A stretch of DNA of 64,000 nucleotides from Isoetes taiwanensis (lineage: Eukaryota; Streptophyta; Lycopodiopsida; Isoetales; Isoetaceae): NCBI GenBank assembly GCA_021234155.1, contig JAJEKV010000017.1:61152-125151 (forward strand), given 5' to 3'. Positions 30,851 through 43,340 of this stretch are shown one piece after another; positions within the stretch are counted from its first letter, which is position 1, and each line of letters begins with the position of its first letter. The notes below the pieces were generated by a model. That model had not been told where the DNA came from. It searched no databases and saw nothing but the letters and a program-made list of their open reading frames with translations. The position numbers and the translations under genes were made by a program.

Positions 30851-33234
30851 AGGTTTTATCTTTTTCACGTAACTTGGATGCTAAACCATGGCAAAAATGC
30901 GTTCAAGGTAGCTAATCTACCGTGGATTAATATTTTACTTATTCTTCTCTTGCTAGACTCATGTGCATGGCTTTTCTTTCTTGCGACTTATGATTTGGGG
31001 AACCATGCTAGAAACAATGTCGAGATGTGCAAAGTGCACAAAATATATGAGAATGTCATGAATAGATGGTGTAGCGAGGTGCTTTGGATTGGAAGGCTGA
31101 GATAAGACACAAAATAAGGATCCCATTCCCCACTTACTTTCTATATTGAGTTGCGGTTGATATCCTTTGGAAAAGCAGATTATAGCGGATGATTGTAGAG
31201 CAGTTGCATCGGATATGAATAGATAGCATTGGATATGAACAGATTTCATCAAATTGTAGCGGATAGATTGAGCAGTTAGCGGCCGGACCTACCTTTGTCA
31301 AAGCAGGAGCATATTAGCTAAAATCTTGAGCTTGGCTATGGCGTCTTTTGGCAAGCTATGGGAAAAGGATTTAGAAAGATCGTAACACTCTTTTCTTAAG
31401 CCCATAGCGGGGTTAGAATCATTCAGCTTTAAGAAAGATATATGGTGTTATCACGATTTGGAAGGCCTGTCGTATTTGAAGGCATGATTTAAGCTCTTTG
31501 CAATTTGGAAGGCCTATGGTATTTGTTGGTGTGATTTAAACACACTTCCAATAGGTCCTAAACAAGTTCTGACTACATATCAAAAATTTTGAATAAACAC
31601 TCTACGTATTTTTTTTGTCCTGTCTGATCTAGCATATTGCAAATAAAAGGTGAGTCTGGGGCAAACAATATGGACATCAAATTGCTTATCATGGATGAAT
31701 ACCTTTGGCGAAATGAGCAAGCGGCAAAAATATGCCATTATGTGAGCAAGTCATTCTTTGGGCGTGAGATGGAAGAGAATATCGGTATCAAGCTCTAAGA
31801 CTTGGCTATGGCATTACCGACCTTTTGGCAATCGGATATTCTAACACCTGCTTGTCGGCATAAAGATTTCTTACGCCATATAGAGAAAGCGAGAAAGCTC
31901 TATGAACTTTAGGGTGCTAAGACTGGCGGGGGTATGGCTCAAATGCCAAGGTTTTCTGCTATTGCGAGGTTTAAGTTGGGTCGGTAGCAGGGAGTATTCG
32001 AGGCAAGCATGAATATAAGCTTTGGACGGCATGAGAGCAGGCGGGGTTACCTCTTCTTTGCTCTTAAGGTAAATTTCCACTTTGTACCATGTTGGCCAAT
32101 GCCAAACTAATAGGGTAGTATGCATATTGGTTGCACTGATGTAACTTCTTGCAATCAACTTACCTGCAATGTGAGTATTTATATTTATTCAATGAATTCC
32201 CTTCTCTACCATTACTCAATGGGATATGTTCCAAGTTTTCAAATAACATATTGCTTGATGAAGTCTTTGTATTTGGAAATGTCCAAGGCATTAAAGCTTG
32301 AATCTGTGACATCTGATGCCAGTTGCATATGGTTTGTTCGAATTTCACTTACATCATGCATGACTCCACCCACCACATCGAATTTCACTTACATTCTGTA
32401 GTCAATGTGGAATTCAACTAAAATGCGCCTCAAATGTTGGATTACATGTAAAAATGCTTAAGTATTAACATGTGCATGGGCCTCAAATATTGGACCATCA
32501 TTTGGGTTAAATAAATAAGAAATAGACATTAAGTTTGCATAAACATTAAACACCCTCATATCTCGATTAAGGGTTTGGAAATAAACAATTGTTTCCAATA
32601 TCCTTTATAAAATAGACGTGGCCATCGTGAAGCAAGTCTTGAATGGAAAGAGAAAGCCATTGTTTCATGAACAAAAAGCCTAGAGACATTGGGCACTTTT
32701 TCTATTGTTTATACCTACCCCAACCCCCCCCCCCCTTGGGGGCATTTTTTTGTTTATACGGTGAGTTCAATGATTCATGGGTTTAATGCTGAGATATTGA
32801 AACCAAATATATAGAGCAATATTTTATGTATGGCATGTTATTTACATTTAGGAAGCTCAGAATTTGTGCATGCCATGTACAATTGCAGCATGAGGGGGAA
32901 TGCTTTTTACATGCAATTGCTAGGTCAGACAATTGCAAACAGTTGCTAGGGCAGACAACAACATGACCGTGGAAAGCAAAAGGGGACATGCTCTACACAA
33001 CAATGAAAACAACAACAATGTATCTCTCTAGCATGATCTTCTAATTGTAAAAAGGGTACTTTACTTCAATATGGAGGAAGATTATTGTTATTAATTTTTG
33101 AGAGATTAAAGACTAAACCAAAAGGAAAGTGCCTTAGAACATGCTATGTTTTTAGAACAGAATACTGAGCTAATACCAATCCATTAGGGCATCTCATCGT
33201 TCTCTTGAACATCATTTATACATACTTAACTTAT
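30851..33234 (+). other. Helitron 4 interior without recognised gene
   Basis: The interior is AT-rich. Repeated phrases such as ttggaaggcct...gtatttg occur at 31,460 and 31,507. A 12-C homopolymer lies at 32,724-32,735. No motif-bearing frame was found. Parts may be introns or UTRs of captured genes, but I cannot name a source. Confidence 0.5.
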
Positions 33235-33260
33235 GCCCAGCAACGCTGGGCACCATTACT

Positions 33261-34662
33261 TATTATAATGTTGTGTAATGGACCACGCCCTAAATCGGAC
33301 GGCTGAGATCGTTCAATCAAATCGGACGGCTTAGATGTTACATTTTGACTTGCTTTAGGTTTCTTCTAACCCGCTCGAAACCATGGATTTAACTCCTCCT
33401 CGACACATTCTTCCCATAGCATCCGCTTTCTTGGATCATGTTTTCTGATCTTCGCTTTTTTTTTCGATTGACGTTTGATTCATTCGTCGCCGTTGGATCT
33501 ATTTTACGGAGAGCTTTGATGGTCTCTTGGCGAGGAAGATTTATGTGAGGGAGTTAGTTCACGGGCATGGGTTGGTTAAGTTCGAATCGAAGATGGCAAT
33601 GCTTCTTACGTCAGGATGATGATGTTGGTTTACAAAATATGATGGGCCTTGATAAGGGTTCTGTTGGAAGGGCTCGGTGAAGACTTGATCACGGGAAGGA
33701 CTTCTCAGACTCCTCTCTGAGTAGCTCGAGCTCGAAGTGCAACCAAAGGTATTTAACGCCTTTCCAAATTTGGATCAAGTTATTTCATGAATGATATGGC
33801 ATTCTATTCATCTCATTTTATACATATTGTTATATCCTTTTATAGATCGATTGAAAATGGTGGATTGGGTTATCAACATCTTGCTCAAGATATTATTGGC
33901 GGGGCTCTTTTTCAGAATCGGACGGATAATAATGCTTTGGATTTGGTGGAGGTTGGGAGGAATGGTAGTGGTGCAGAATATTGATTGTTATGCGATTTGT
34001 GAAGCTTGCCTCTTGCCATTTCAAAGTATGTTGCCATATTGCTTATATTCCTTGCGACCAGCAGGTTGTAGGTTTGAAAACTACCTAGGATTTGCGAGTT
34101 GTTTGCAAAATAGATTGCGGTCTCGAGAGAGGTTTGCAAATGAAGTTGCCGATGCTCACATTTGAAACTTTTAAGCCATTAGGGAATTGGCGGTTCTTTG
34201 CTCAATGGAGATCATTTTCAATTATGCAGGAATATTTGAAAGTTGCGACATGCCAAAGTTTATACTCAAAAAGTCTTGGCTAGCACGGGTTCAAGCTCAA
34301 TATTGCGAGGGGAAGGAGTAAATTTGGGAGCGCGGGCTCACGAATTATGGAGTGAGTTCATGGCCATCTTGCATTTAGCAGGCATTGAGCTACAGTTACC
34401 TTGCATGAATAGCTCCACTGATAATAGTTTTTGTCCTTCTCTTTGCTTGATGGCAAACCGGTGTCCCCTTTTAATGGATTCAACTTCGGTGCTCGCTTGC
34501 GCTGGTCTTCTGGACTGAAAGGGACAGCTTGGTTATTTTAAGGAAAAGCTGCTAAGTCTCTCCTAAAAAGAGCTGCATTTAGACAGACAAAAACATATAC
34601 TTCGGGCATGGTGGCGGTGTGGAATCATTGATCCGGTCTTTTGGTGAAGATCCCAATAGAGA
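33261..34662 (+). mobile_element. Helitron 5, 5' part, fused tail-to-head to Helitron 4
   Basis: Immediately after the Helitron 4 3' hairpin the sequence restarts with TATTATAATG and aatggaccacgccctaaatc, the family 5' end minus its first few bases. It then continues with two cggacggct words. The element is interrupted at 34,662 by Helitron 3 and presumably continues after 36,580; its own 3' end was not found. Frames here (for example MNDMAFYSSHFIHIVISFY at 33,787) are unrecognised. Confidence 0.65.
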
Positions 34663-36579
34663 CTAGTAAATGGTACCCAGTTCTTTGGGTAAGTTGAAAA
34701 GGCTTTATTAAATGTTTTGGGCTGCGATGAGAAAAGCCCTATACCTTTTCCCTTTCTTTTCCTTTTCCCTTTTTGCTCTATCCCGTATTTTTTTTCTTTT
34801 TTCTATACACTTTTTTCTTTTCAGTTTTTTCCGTTTTTTAGCATGTGTTTCCTTATTTCCCCCCTCTTTCCTTCCTTTCCCTCTTCCCTTTTTTCCAATA
34901 ACCTTTTCCCTTTCCTTTTCCTCCTTTTCCCCACCCTTTCCTTTTCCTCCTTTTCCCCACCCTTTCCTTCTTCTCCTTTTTTTCCATGCCTTCTCCTTTT
35001 CCCTTCCCTTTTTCATACCTTCTCTTTTCCCCACCCTTTTTCCATGCCTTTTCCTTTTCCTCAATCTTTTAGCCTTTAGCTTTTTTTCCATGCCTATTTT
35101 CCTTATCTTTCCTCCATTTCGACCTTTCCTCTTCCCTTTTGGATGCCCTTTTGTCCTCCCTTTTTTTTTTCCCTCCAGTTTCCCATGCCTTTGCCTTCCC
35201 TTTTCCATCTCCTCACCCTTTCTCCCTTCCCTTTTTCCTTTTCCTGTTTTTCTATGTTTCCCTTTTTTTCTTCCCTTTTCCTATTTTCCTCTTTTCTTTT
35301 TCAGTGCCCTCTCCCCTACCCCCTTTTCCTCATTTTTTTCTTTTCCATTTCTCTTCTCTTCGCCCTTTTCCCTTCCCTTGCACCCCTTTCTTCTTTCCAT
35401 TTTCTGTGCTTTCCTTTTCCTCCTTTTCCCACCCCTTTTCCCCCTTTTTTTTTTTTTCCGTCACGATTTTTCTTCTTCTTTTCCCCCTTCCTTTTTCTTT
35501 TCTCTTTTCCTTTTCCATGTTTTCTTCCCTTTTTCCTCTGCTCCCCACTTCCCTTCCTTTTCCCTTTCCTAATGGATTTTTTTTTTGTTTTTCTACTTTC
35601 CCGAACCTTTCCTCGTGCCCTTTTTCCTTCCTTTCCTTTTCCTTTTCCCTTTTCCCAAGCCTTTCCACATTTGTTTTCTTTTCTTATTTTCCTATACTCC
35701 ATTTTCCTCTTTTCTCCACCCTTTCTCTCTTTCCCCTTTTTTTTTTGCCTTTTCTTTTTTCTATTTCTGCCATTTTCCTCTTCCTTTTATCTCATGCCCT
35801 TCCCCCTTCCTTTTTCCTTGTTTCCCTTTTTCCCTTTTTCCTCATACCTTTTTTGGGTTCCTTTCCCCTTTTTCCCTTTCTTTTCTTTCTTCTCACACTT
35901 TCCCTTATTTCTTCCTTTCTCCCCATCCTTTTCTTGTTCTCCCTTTTTCTCTCTTCCTCATTTTTCCCAATCTTTTGCTCTTCCCTTTTTTTCGATGTCG
36001 CTTTCCTTCCATCTCCTCTCCCTCTTTCCTTTTCCTTTTCCTTTTCCTTTTCCTTTTCCTTTTCCTTTTCCTTTTTCCTTTTTCCATTTTCCCTTCCTTT
36101 TTTCCTCTTTCTTTAGCTTCTCTTTTTCTCCCTTTTTTCCATGCCTTTTTTTTCTTCCATTTCCATGCTTTTTCTCCTCCTTTTCCCCTTTCTTCAATCT
36201 TTCCTTTTCCTTTTTTTTTTTTCCGTGCCCTTTCCTCTTCCTTTTTACCACTTTGTCTCGTCCTTTTTCCTCGTACCTTTCCCCGGGTGCCTTTTCCCCT
36301 CCCTTTTCTTCTTCTTTCCTTTTTCATTTTTGCCTTTTCTCTTCTCTTATCCCCACCCTTTTCCCTTTGCTTTTCTCCCTTTTCGGGTGCCTTTTTGCCC
36401 TTCACATTCTCTCTTGTCTCTTCCTTTCCTTTCCCCTTTTCCTTTACCCTTTCCCTTAAGAGATCAAAGTCACGACCAATCATGGTGGTGGCTCGACGGC
36501 GGATGCACTGGATGATCTTTCGACCATTCAAATTAGACTTGAGTCAATCCAAATTACGGTATAACGTTATAATATAAGA
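34663..36579 (-). mobile_element. Non-autonomous Helitron 3 with polypurine tract
   Basis: Minus-strand 5' end TCTTATATTATAACGTTATACC (36,579 downward) and 3' end CTAG (34,666-34,663), with A and T flanking. The 3' hairpin differs from Helitron 1 but stays paired: TACCCA (34,674-34,679) with TGGGTA (34,686-34,691). Both termini and the order of words inside the tract match Helitron 1 closely (for example gatgcccttttgtcctccct and aagagatcaaag), so the two are recent copies. The insertion lies in Helitron 5. There is no coding capacity apart from composition-driven frames. Confidence 0.9.
34739..36453. repeat. Polypyrimidine tract (plus strand) inside Helitron 3
   Basis: About 1.7 kb of CT-rich sequence is collinear with 3,449-5,162. 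It includes a (CCTTTT)n hexamer run at about 36,025-36,075 matching the one at 4,713-4,772. Differences are mostly small indels in homopolymers and loss of GC-containing words. Confidence 0.93.
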
Positions 36580-39500
36580 TGGGTGAAGCTCACACCATTG
36601 CGGTTTGTTCTTTACCATGTTAGCCTCAACACAAGGTAGCGGGGCATCTGATTTTATGCACCATTGTGGTATATCTAATTCAATAGTGGATGTAATGAAT
36701 AAACCCAACTTAGTGTTCCCTTTGTTTCCAGTGTGTGAACACCATTTTGTCACATCGGGCTGTTCATGTTGGAGTTACCCACTACAAGGTGGTCAACATA
36801 CTAGATGTTACCTTGACCTGCTTTGAGGCTCCCCTTCCCAATAGCAAAAGCGATGGGCCTGCATGTCCTGATCCCCGACTCCCAGCCTGCGGGAGATGGA
36901 CCGCACCGCCATGTCTCAACGTGGCCATGGCTGGAAGCCAAGCCCGGTGTAACCATTGCTAATTCCCCTGTCGAATCCCAAGTGGAGGCCTTAAAGTGCC
37001 TGCATGTTGGCTAAACCCTCAGAGATCCTTAGAGATCCCTGTCTTTGTTAGCGTGAGAAAAACCCCAACAAATTGATGCGCCAGGGCTATCCGGTGGCAT
37101 GTCCCGATGTAGAAATTGCAGCGTGACAAAGCAAAAAATGTATTGAGGGTAATAACCATACGCATCATCTCCTGGCGTGGACGGCATTCTTGAAACTTCT
37201 AGGATCCGGCCAAAGGTTACCTTATTTACGATCAAAGCTATGGCCAAAAACCTTTGACAATCACTTCTTGCCAAGGGCGTCAAGATATGAACCTAAATAC
37301 GGAACACGGGGTTATTCTCAAACGATCTCTAAATTTTATTTGTGTTTGCATGGCTTTTCTTACGAGGGTAGATCAACAGCAAGAATACCATGTCCACTGG
37401 CTTTTGCCCTTGGCTTTTTCTTCTCTGATCGTTTATTTAAGTGTTTGGTAAAAAAAATTTTCTTTTATCAAATTATATTTCTTGGGCATATCATATACGG
37501 TGTTGTTAGTGTAAAATAATTTTTTTTCTTTATATTTGAAGTGGGCCTCCTCAATGCGGTATACAAAGGTTGCTTTTTTTTGGAGTTGTCCTCTCCCACA
37601 TAATGTAGCACTCTCATTTCCAGTCCATTTATTTATTACATAATCTGCGGCAATACCACGTTAATGGTTATTGTATTCATAATGCCACCATAGATAGAAT
37701 CAAATAAGATAGCTAAGCTGAAGCGGTGAGTATGTGGATTGATAAGCGCCAAATTAGTGAGAACCTTTAGCGGAAAATTTAGAGCTTGGAACTGAAATCA
37801 ATAACTAATGTAATATATCATAGCTAAAATGGATTGTGATTTTGGAAGGCTAAATGGGAGGGATCACAGGATTTTAAATGGAAATATAGCAAAATTGATG
37901 CATTGTTTGGTGAGCTTCTTCATTATTCCGCTACATTACGCACATAGAGAGGAGAACCCTATTGTATGTTCATAAATTAATCAATCCCGGGCATTGGCAA
38001 TGGTGGAACTATCATTTGTTGAAGACCGTTGCAGGACTATCGAGCTTGATGAATGGCTACAAAAGCGAGAGACAACACCTTTAATTGTTCCTCAAAAAGT
38101 TGGCATTTCTTTGGCAATTTTGAATCAAATATTACATAAGCTTTAGTGCCGTCGTGTTGGTGTTTAGAAAGCAATGCCATACATTTTGAATTCAAAATTA
38201 TAGTATGCAATATTGGCAATCATGTTCCCTCATATATTTTACAAATTTAGTATCATAAGCGTTTGTTGACCCTTCCTGGTTGTAGGATCAACAAGACAAT
38301 AATGTATCTGGGACCTCGATTAAGTGAGGGAGAATCACTCCTTCTTGTACAACTAAAATATAAATAAATAATATCTGGTGAATTTGGTGTCGAGGATGAC
38401 ATAATGCCACGGTGGGAATGGACAATCATACTAAAAAAAATACAATTGAGCACACAATCAAATTCTTTAGATTCTCTAAACAAGGCAAGGTACAACATAT
38501 GCTTCAGATTATCTGAGCTGTTCCTGAATGTATACGAAGATATTCAACAACAACTAGATTCCTGAACCCTTTTTATATGCACTGCAGTTCTACCAGAAGA
38601 GCTTCATCCATCAACTAGTTTGAATATATCCGAACCAGTCTGGCAACCTGTATTATCATATCCAATGCTGAAAGTATTCCTGTAATTTCAGAGCATGTTT
38701 GGCTTCAATGGTGTATTCTGTGCAATTCATACCCTGCTGCAATCCCCAAATGAACCTCTGCCCAGTGAGAAATGCTGCCCTTAGAAGAAAAGAGAGATTA
38801 TCTCCTTGCTTCAAGTAATCAAAACGTGACTGCCCCTCGTTCTTGATTCATTGCTACTTATCTTCACCATCCTCCCTTTTTTTATTGAATTTGCTGCTAA
38901 GAATGAAATGAACTGCTGAAAAATGATTCAAGATCTGACCTGCAAGAAGCCCGATGCCCTTTGTTTTTTCTTCTGCCCCTTTATGTAATTCGTCTTCTCC
39001 TTTCATTTCTCCTATTAGATTGGGATCTCTGCCACAAGGGTAAGGTTGTGGAGGCAAGATCGGGATGGATGACAACAGGAACAAGCAAATTTGAAATACG
39101 GTAAGGCATGATTCCACGATTGGAAAGGTGGAAGTGACTGATGTCGATTCTTTTAGGGTTCTTCTATGCCTTAGAAAAAAAACGCCATGGCTTCTTCTCC
39201 CTTTTTTTTTTTTTTTTTTTGTATAGTCCATGAACCTTAATGGCAAGCCTTCGTTTCTTTCTTTTTTTTTATTTTCGCACCTATATTCACAATGGGTCTT
39301 ACAGACAACTGCATACCATTGCCAACTGCATACCATTGCCATGAAGCTCAATGAACTCAGAATGGGCTTGCATAATCATGGAAATTGGAACGAGGGAACA
39401 ACGTTAATTGAAGGATGTCAAATGACCGTGTGATGAAGGATGGCTGATGAAACAGTACAAGAATAACATGTTGTATGACTGAATGGTTTATTAGGATGCA

Positions 39501-41040
39501 AATGTATAATGGGCAAAATGGAAATGGATGCATCTTAGTTACTGTGTCCCAATATATAATAAGAGAAATGTAAACATCTGAGACTCTAAGTGGCCACTCC
39601 AATCCGCCGATGATGTGACCGCTCTTCTTTATCGCCACACCGCCTCTCCTTGCTAGCACATGTTTTAGTCCCTCCCTATTTCCCACTTTTAAGACATATA
39701 CCTACAAATGTTGCCAAAGGCAACATTTATGCCCAAAGAAGAGAAAGGCTGGTCCCCTCAGCCCCTTGTGGTTCGTCCTCATTCATTCCATATGAACTAC
39801 ACATAGCTGTGAAAATACTGCATTGAATGGACGCCAGAAACTACATAAGAGCATTCCTGCCTTGTTTCAAGAATATGTCAATTGTGTGTGCCTTTAAGTA
39901 GAAAATCGATCATAAAGTCTGGCAATTGAAGAAAATGTTCTGATATAAAAGCTCCTTAAAGAGTGCCGTATAATCGTAATCAAAAGGGTGCTGAAGTGGA
40001 AAATGAAACACCGGCCTTGAAGTGATAGGAAAGCATGGGGAGTCTGCAAGTCCGCGGAGCACTCATGTAACCACCTGTACGTTTGCATAGAAGAGCACCA
40101 TGACTGGATCATAACATCAGGATGCGCTTGGCGCGAATGATGGTGATTTATGAACCAGCGACACAATAAGGACGGAGATGGTTGGTACGTGATTGCGATC
40201 CTGGTAGATGGAAAAGTGATGAAATGGAAAAATATGAGTATAAGAAGGATGTTCCTGCATGGCCCGAATAGAGTTAGCATGATCATGTTCCCAACAGTAA
40301 ATAGAGCAGTTTTTCATGGACCAATCACATGCCAAGATGGAAGGGCGATTGACATGTTGAGGTGACCTGCATATGGTAAGTGGAGATGAAGTGGGAAGAT
40401 GAAGGTAAAACAGATGTTCCGTTATGCATGGCCCGGTGAATAGAGTTAGCACGATAATCGCCCACAGTAATATGTTCTTTTCATGATTCAATAACCACAT
40501 GCCAGATGGAGAAGCAAGATTACATGTTGAGGTGACCTGTGATATGGAGAAGTGGATGAAGCGGAAGATGAAGAGAAAGGTTAGCATATTATCTTTGTGA
40601 GTAATATGCCTCTGCTTCATCAGTAAGACGTGCTCTTGTAGATGAAAGTAAGTAATCCAACTGCATTTTCTACAAACCAATATGGAGAAAATATGAGTGT
40701 ACATCAATGGTTCCTGCACAAATTTGGGAGTAAAAATAGATTAACATGAACCTGGAACTTTAAAATACTGAATCCACATCGCACTTATCTTTACTTTCCT
40801 GCACCCAAAAATCCGAATGCTTAATAATATCTGCAGACACATAAGGATCAGAAAATAAAGGGTAAATAATATGCACCAAAGTTATTAGTATTTGTTGCAG
40901 ATCAAGTTAACACTAGATTACCAATATAATTTGGGCATGACAGTGATAATGCTAAACTATTGCAACTAATCTATACTATCGCACAAATACCTTTATATAC
41001 CCTACTTCATATAATGCACTTCCCTTAGCTACCCAGCATA
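36580..41040. other. AT-rich DNA without recognised gene
   Basis: There are no frames with known motifs. Visible structures are a 19-T run at 39,202-39,220, a 17-bp tandem duplication around actgcataccattgcca at about 39,308-39,341, and a ~170-bp imperfect direct repeat (about 40,210-40,375 and 40,385-40,560). The repeat contains gttagcatgatcatg, ccaatcacatgccaagatgg and ttgaggtgacctg words. A more GC-rich patch (36,830-36,990) has short overlapping frames but no recognisable domain. Confidence 0.5.
40210..40560 (+). repeat. Imperfect direct duplication, ~170 bp
   Basis: Both halves contain gatgttcc, gcatggcccg, aatagagttagcay, a catgccaagatgg-type word and catgttgaggtgacctg, in the same order with scattered changes. 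Its origin is unknown. Confidence 0.7.
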
Positions 41041-41389
41041 ATACCCAAAACCACCGTGAATCTATCTTACCAATCCAGCCACGGCGCTAATATTCTTTCT
41101 CAAGCGTTGTGTGGATTTGCAAGTCTACCATATTCAGTAGTTTGGTAACGCATGAATGTGTTCCAACAACTCCTGTCAAGCAATAAACGGACCTTCCCAA
41201 AGGTGAGATCGAACTTGAAGCTACTCTCTCCTTTTTGACATTCCATTTTAAAACCAAATCCCCAAGTTTAAAGTTACCCTAGAATCTCTGCTTTCCGAGC
41301 TTGTTGCTACATCTTTGCCTTTAAAAGCAATTCACTTGCTCAGAATCTATCCCTTCTGTAACTTAAGGAGCTGGTTCAATCTGTCTTCC

Positions 41390-43340
41390 AGAGCTTCCTT
41401 TAAAACCGTATACAAGCTACCTTAGAGTAGGTATAATCATGTTCATTGGCATGGCTTCTGGTTCCATATACTAACCTATAGGGGCGAAACCAGTAGCCGC
41501 TTAATAGGTGGTTCTATATGCCCAAAGGGCAATGTTAGATAACAATCGGCTTGAAGTTGATAGATTTAAGTACCTTATTAGTGGATTGCCCATTACCTTG
41601 GGGGTGAAACAGCACTGCTTTTGACATGTCATAAGCTCAACCTGGAAGTAAGCTCACGAACGAATGATAAGGAATGGAGACCCACGATCTGCAGTATTTT
41701 CTTTGGTACACTGATATCTCGGCAGCAAATTTCTGTATAAATGAACTTGTTGTTGTGTCAGCATTAGCATTCCTGAGCCGCATAGCTCTGCCCATTTCGT
41801 AAAAGGTCCGTGAGCTACCAGCACAACCACAAATTAGATGACGGTGGCCGGAGTAGGGGTCCAATGAACCAAACCCCAAGTCCTCTCAAAAAGGCTGAGA
41901 TAAAATTGAACCAAATGCTGGGTTAACAACTTTTTCTTCCCATATACCTGACATTGGTGACATCGCTTTGACGATTCATGACAGCTGTCAGCAAATATAG
42001 AGCTGGCCAGTACTCCTCACCAAGTACAGTAGCCCTCTAGCTAAAATGCCCCCACAGATGCCTGCATGACACTGCTAAGCACAACAAGTTGTTCTCCTCG
42101 CCTATACACCTTAATAGGATTCCATCCTCGTTAATCCTGCAAAAGGCACCCTCCAACCATCACATAGTTGCTTAATCCATCTTAAATTTCTTTTGCTGCT
42201 GCTGCAGACATCTCAGTTGAAAGGATTGGCGCTATTAGATAGTTTTTAATAAAGCCATCCAAGAATCTCCCACCAACAGAAAAATGTTCCTCCTCGTAAT
42301 ATTGTTGGTTGTATTTCGCTAGAAACCTGCTCCTCATGATCGGTTAGGCATGCAAATAAGAACGTTAGGATCTAACCAGAGTTTGAATTTTCATATCATA
42401 TTCCTGTAATTTAACAGCCCACTATGCCACTTGGCTTTTTCACATCTCTGCTAAAAGCAAAGGCAAAGGATTATGTCTCATATGCAACCACATTATTTCC
42501 TGCCCATGCAAACATGTACCTGCTTATCAATTAGAAACACCAAGGTTGCGTATAGCTTTTCCAACTTATGATACCTTTCCTCTTGCTCTGACCACTGCTT
42601 ACCCGTGATAGCCAACGGCATTTTTCGTTTGAATAATGGCAATTCCTGTAGCTGTCTTTTTGTTGCAGTAACATACACATCGAAAGTTACCTCTTTGGGC
42701 TAATCAAATTATGGGCTGGCTCAGAACACTATTACATGTTCAACATAAAGCTTGACAATCAGTTGTCCAATCGATCATCACATTCTTTGCTTTGTCTTTA
42801 GGATATAGGCCCTATTCGTGTCAACTCAACAATCGGCCCATGGGAGTAATTGGGAACATAAATTCGAGGCAACTCAACATCCCCATTAACTTCTTGACAT
42901 CTTTAAGATTCCTTGAGAAGGTGCAGCTGTTTTAACGCCAGGATTTTATCTTCTGAAACTGAAGGCCCAAAGCGTAGAAAATGGTATGTCTAGTAATTCC
43001 CTCAAAATTCATAAAAACGAAAGATTTTTTTGATTCAAACAGATCCCTGATTGCTGACAGAGCTCCAGCAAAGTTTGCTTTATTAACTCTGAAATGCTCT
43101 GTTCTGCTAGAAGCTAGGCAAAGGTCATCCAAAAACTTTGAAAGAGTTAGAGGGCAAACTAAATGCATAGCTCAGGCCTGAAAGGTAGAGGGCTGCTAGT
43201 AAGACCCCAAACTGTGACATTCTTCTCATAGCAAATGTGCCCCAGGGAGTAATGAATGCAGTTTTGTCTTGATCTTCTTCCTTGATTGCCACCTGATTGA
43301 ATCCAGAAAAACCATCTAGAAAGGAGTAGAATTCCTTACC
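41390..43340 (-). pseudogene. Ty3/gypsy retrotransposon pol (RT, RNase H, integrase), decayed
   Basis: Read on minus, domains occur in gypsy order. At about 43,334-43,228 RT reads SFLDGFSGFNQVAIKEEDQD then KTAFITPWGTFA. At about 43,140-43,050 DDLCLASSRTEHFRV is the segment after the catalytic box. At about 42,600-42,540 YHKLEKLYATLVFLIDKQ is RNase H-like. At about 41,980-41,940 CHQCQVYGK is the integrase zinc finger. At about 41,800-41,740 MRLRNANADTTTSSFIQK is in the integrase core, and at about 41,510-41,420 ALWAYRTTY...ATGFAP and YMEPEAMPM is the integrase C-terminal part. Frameshifts and stops separate all pieces. LTRs were not identified. The element is not related closely enough to the fragment at 1-930 to be its other half. 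Confidence 0.83.

Larger units (their letters stand above)
29387..33260 (+). mobile_element. Helitron 4 with captured gene fragments
   Basis: The 5' end reads TCTTCTTATCTTATATTATAATG. The true TC is either 29,387 or 29,395, each preceded by A. The array unit breaks between cttcta and the expected tagttcc. Subterminal sequence aatggaccacgccctaaatc matches the 5' end at 33,261. Near the 3' end the hairpin GCCCAGC-AAC-GCTGGGC (33,235-33,251) is the same as in Helitron 1, followed by accattact. The final AG of CTAG is missing because the next Helitron is fused on. The interior holds tandemly duplicated segments and an intron-containing debranching-enzyme fragment. No Rep or helicase motif was found, so it is non-autonomous. 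Confidence 0.8.

Noticed and set aside
33620-33980. Captured ribosomal-protein-like fragment (ARKIYVRE)
   Set aside because: The match is too short and the neighbouring residues do not agree with any family I know.
39202-39220. Poly(T) run as a retroposon tail
   Set aside because: No polyadenylation signal at the right distance and no target duplication were found.
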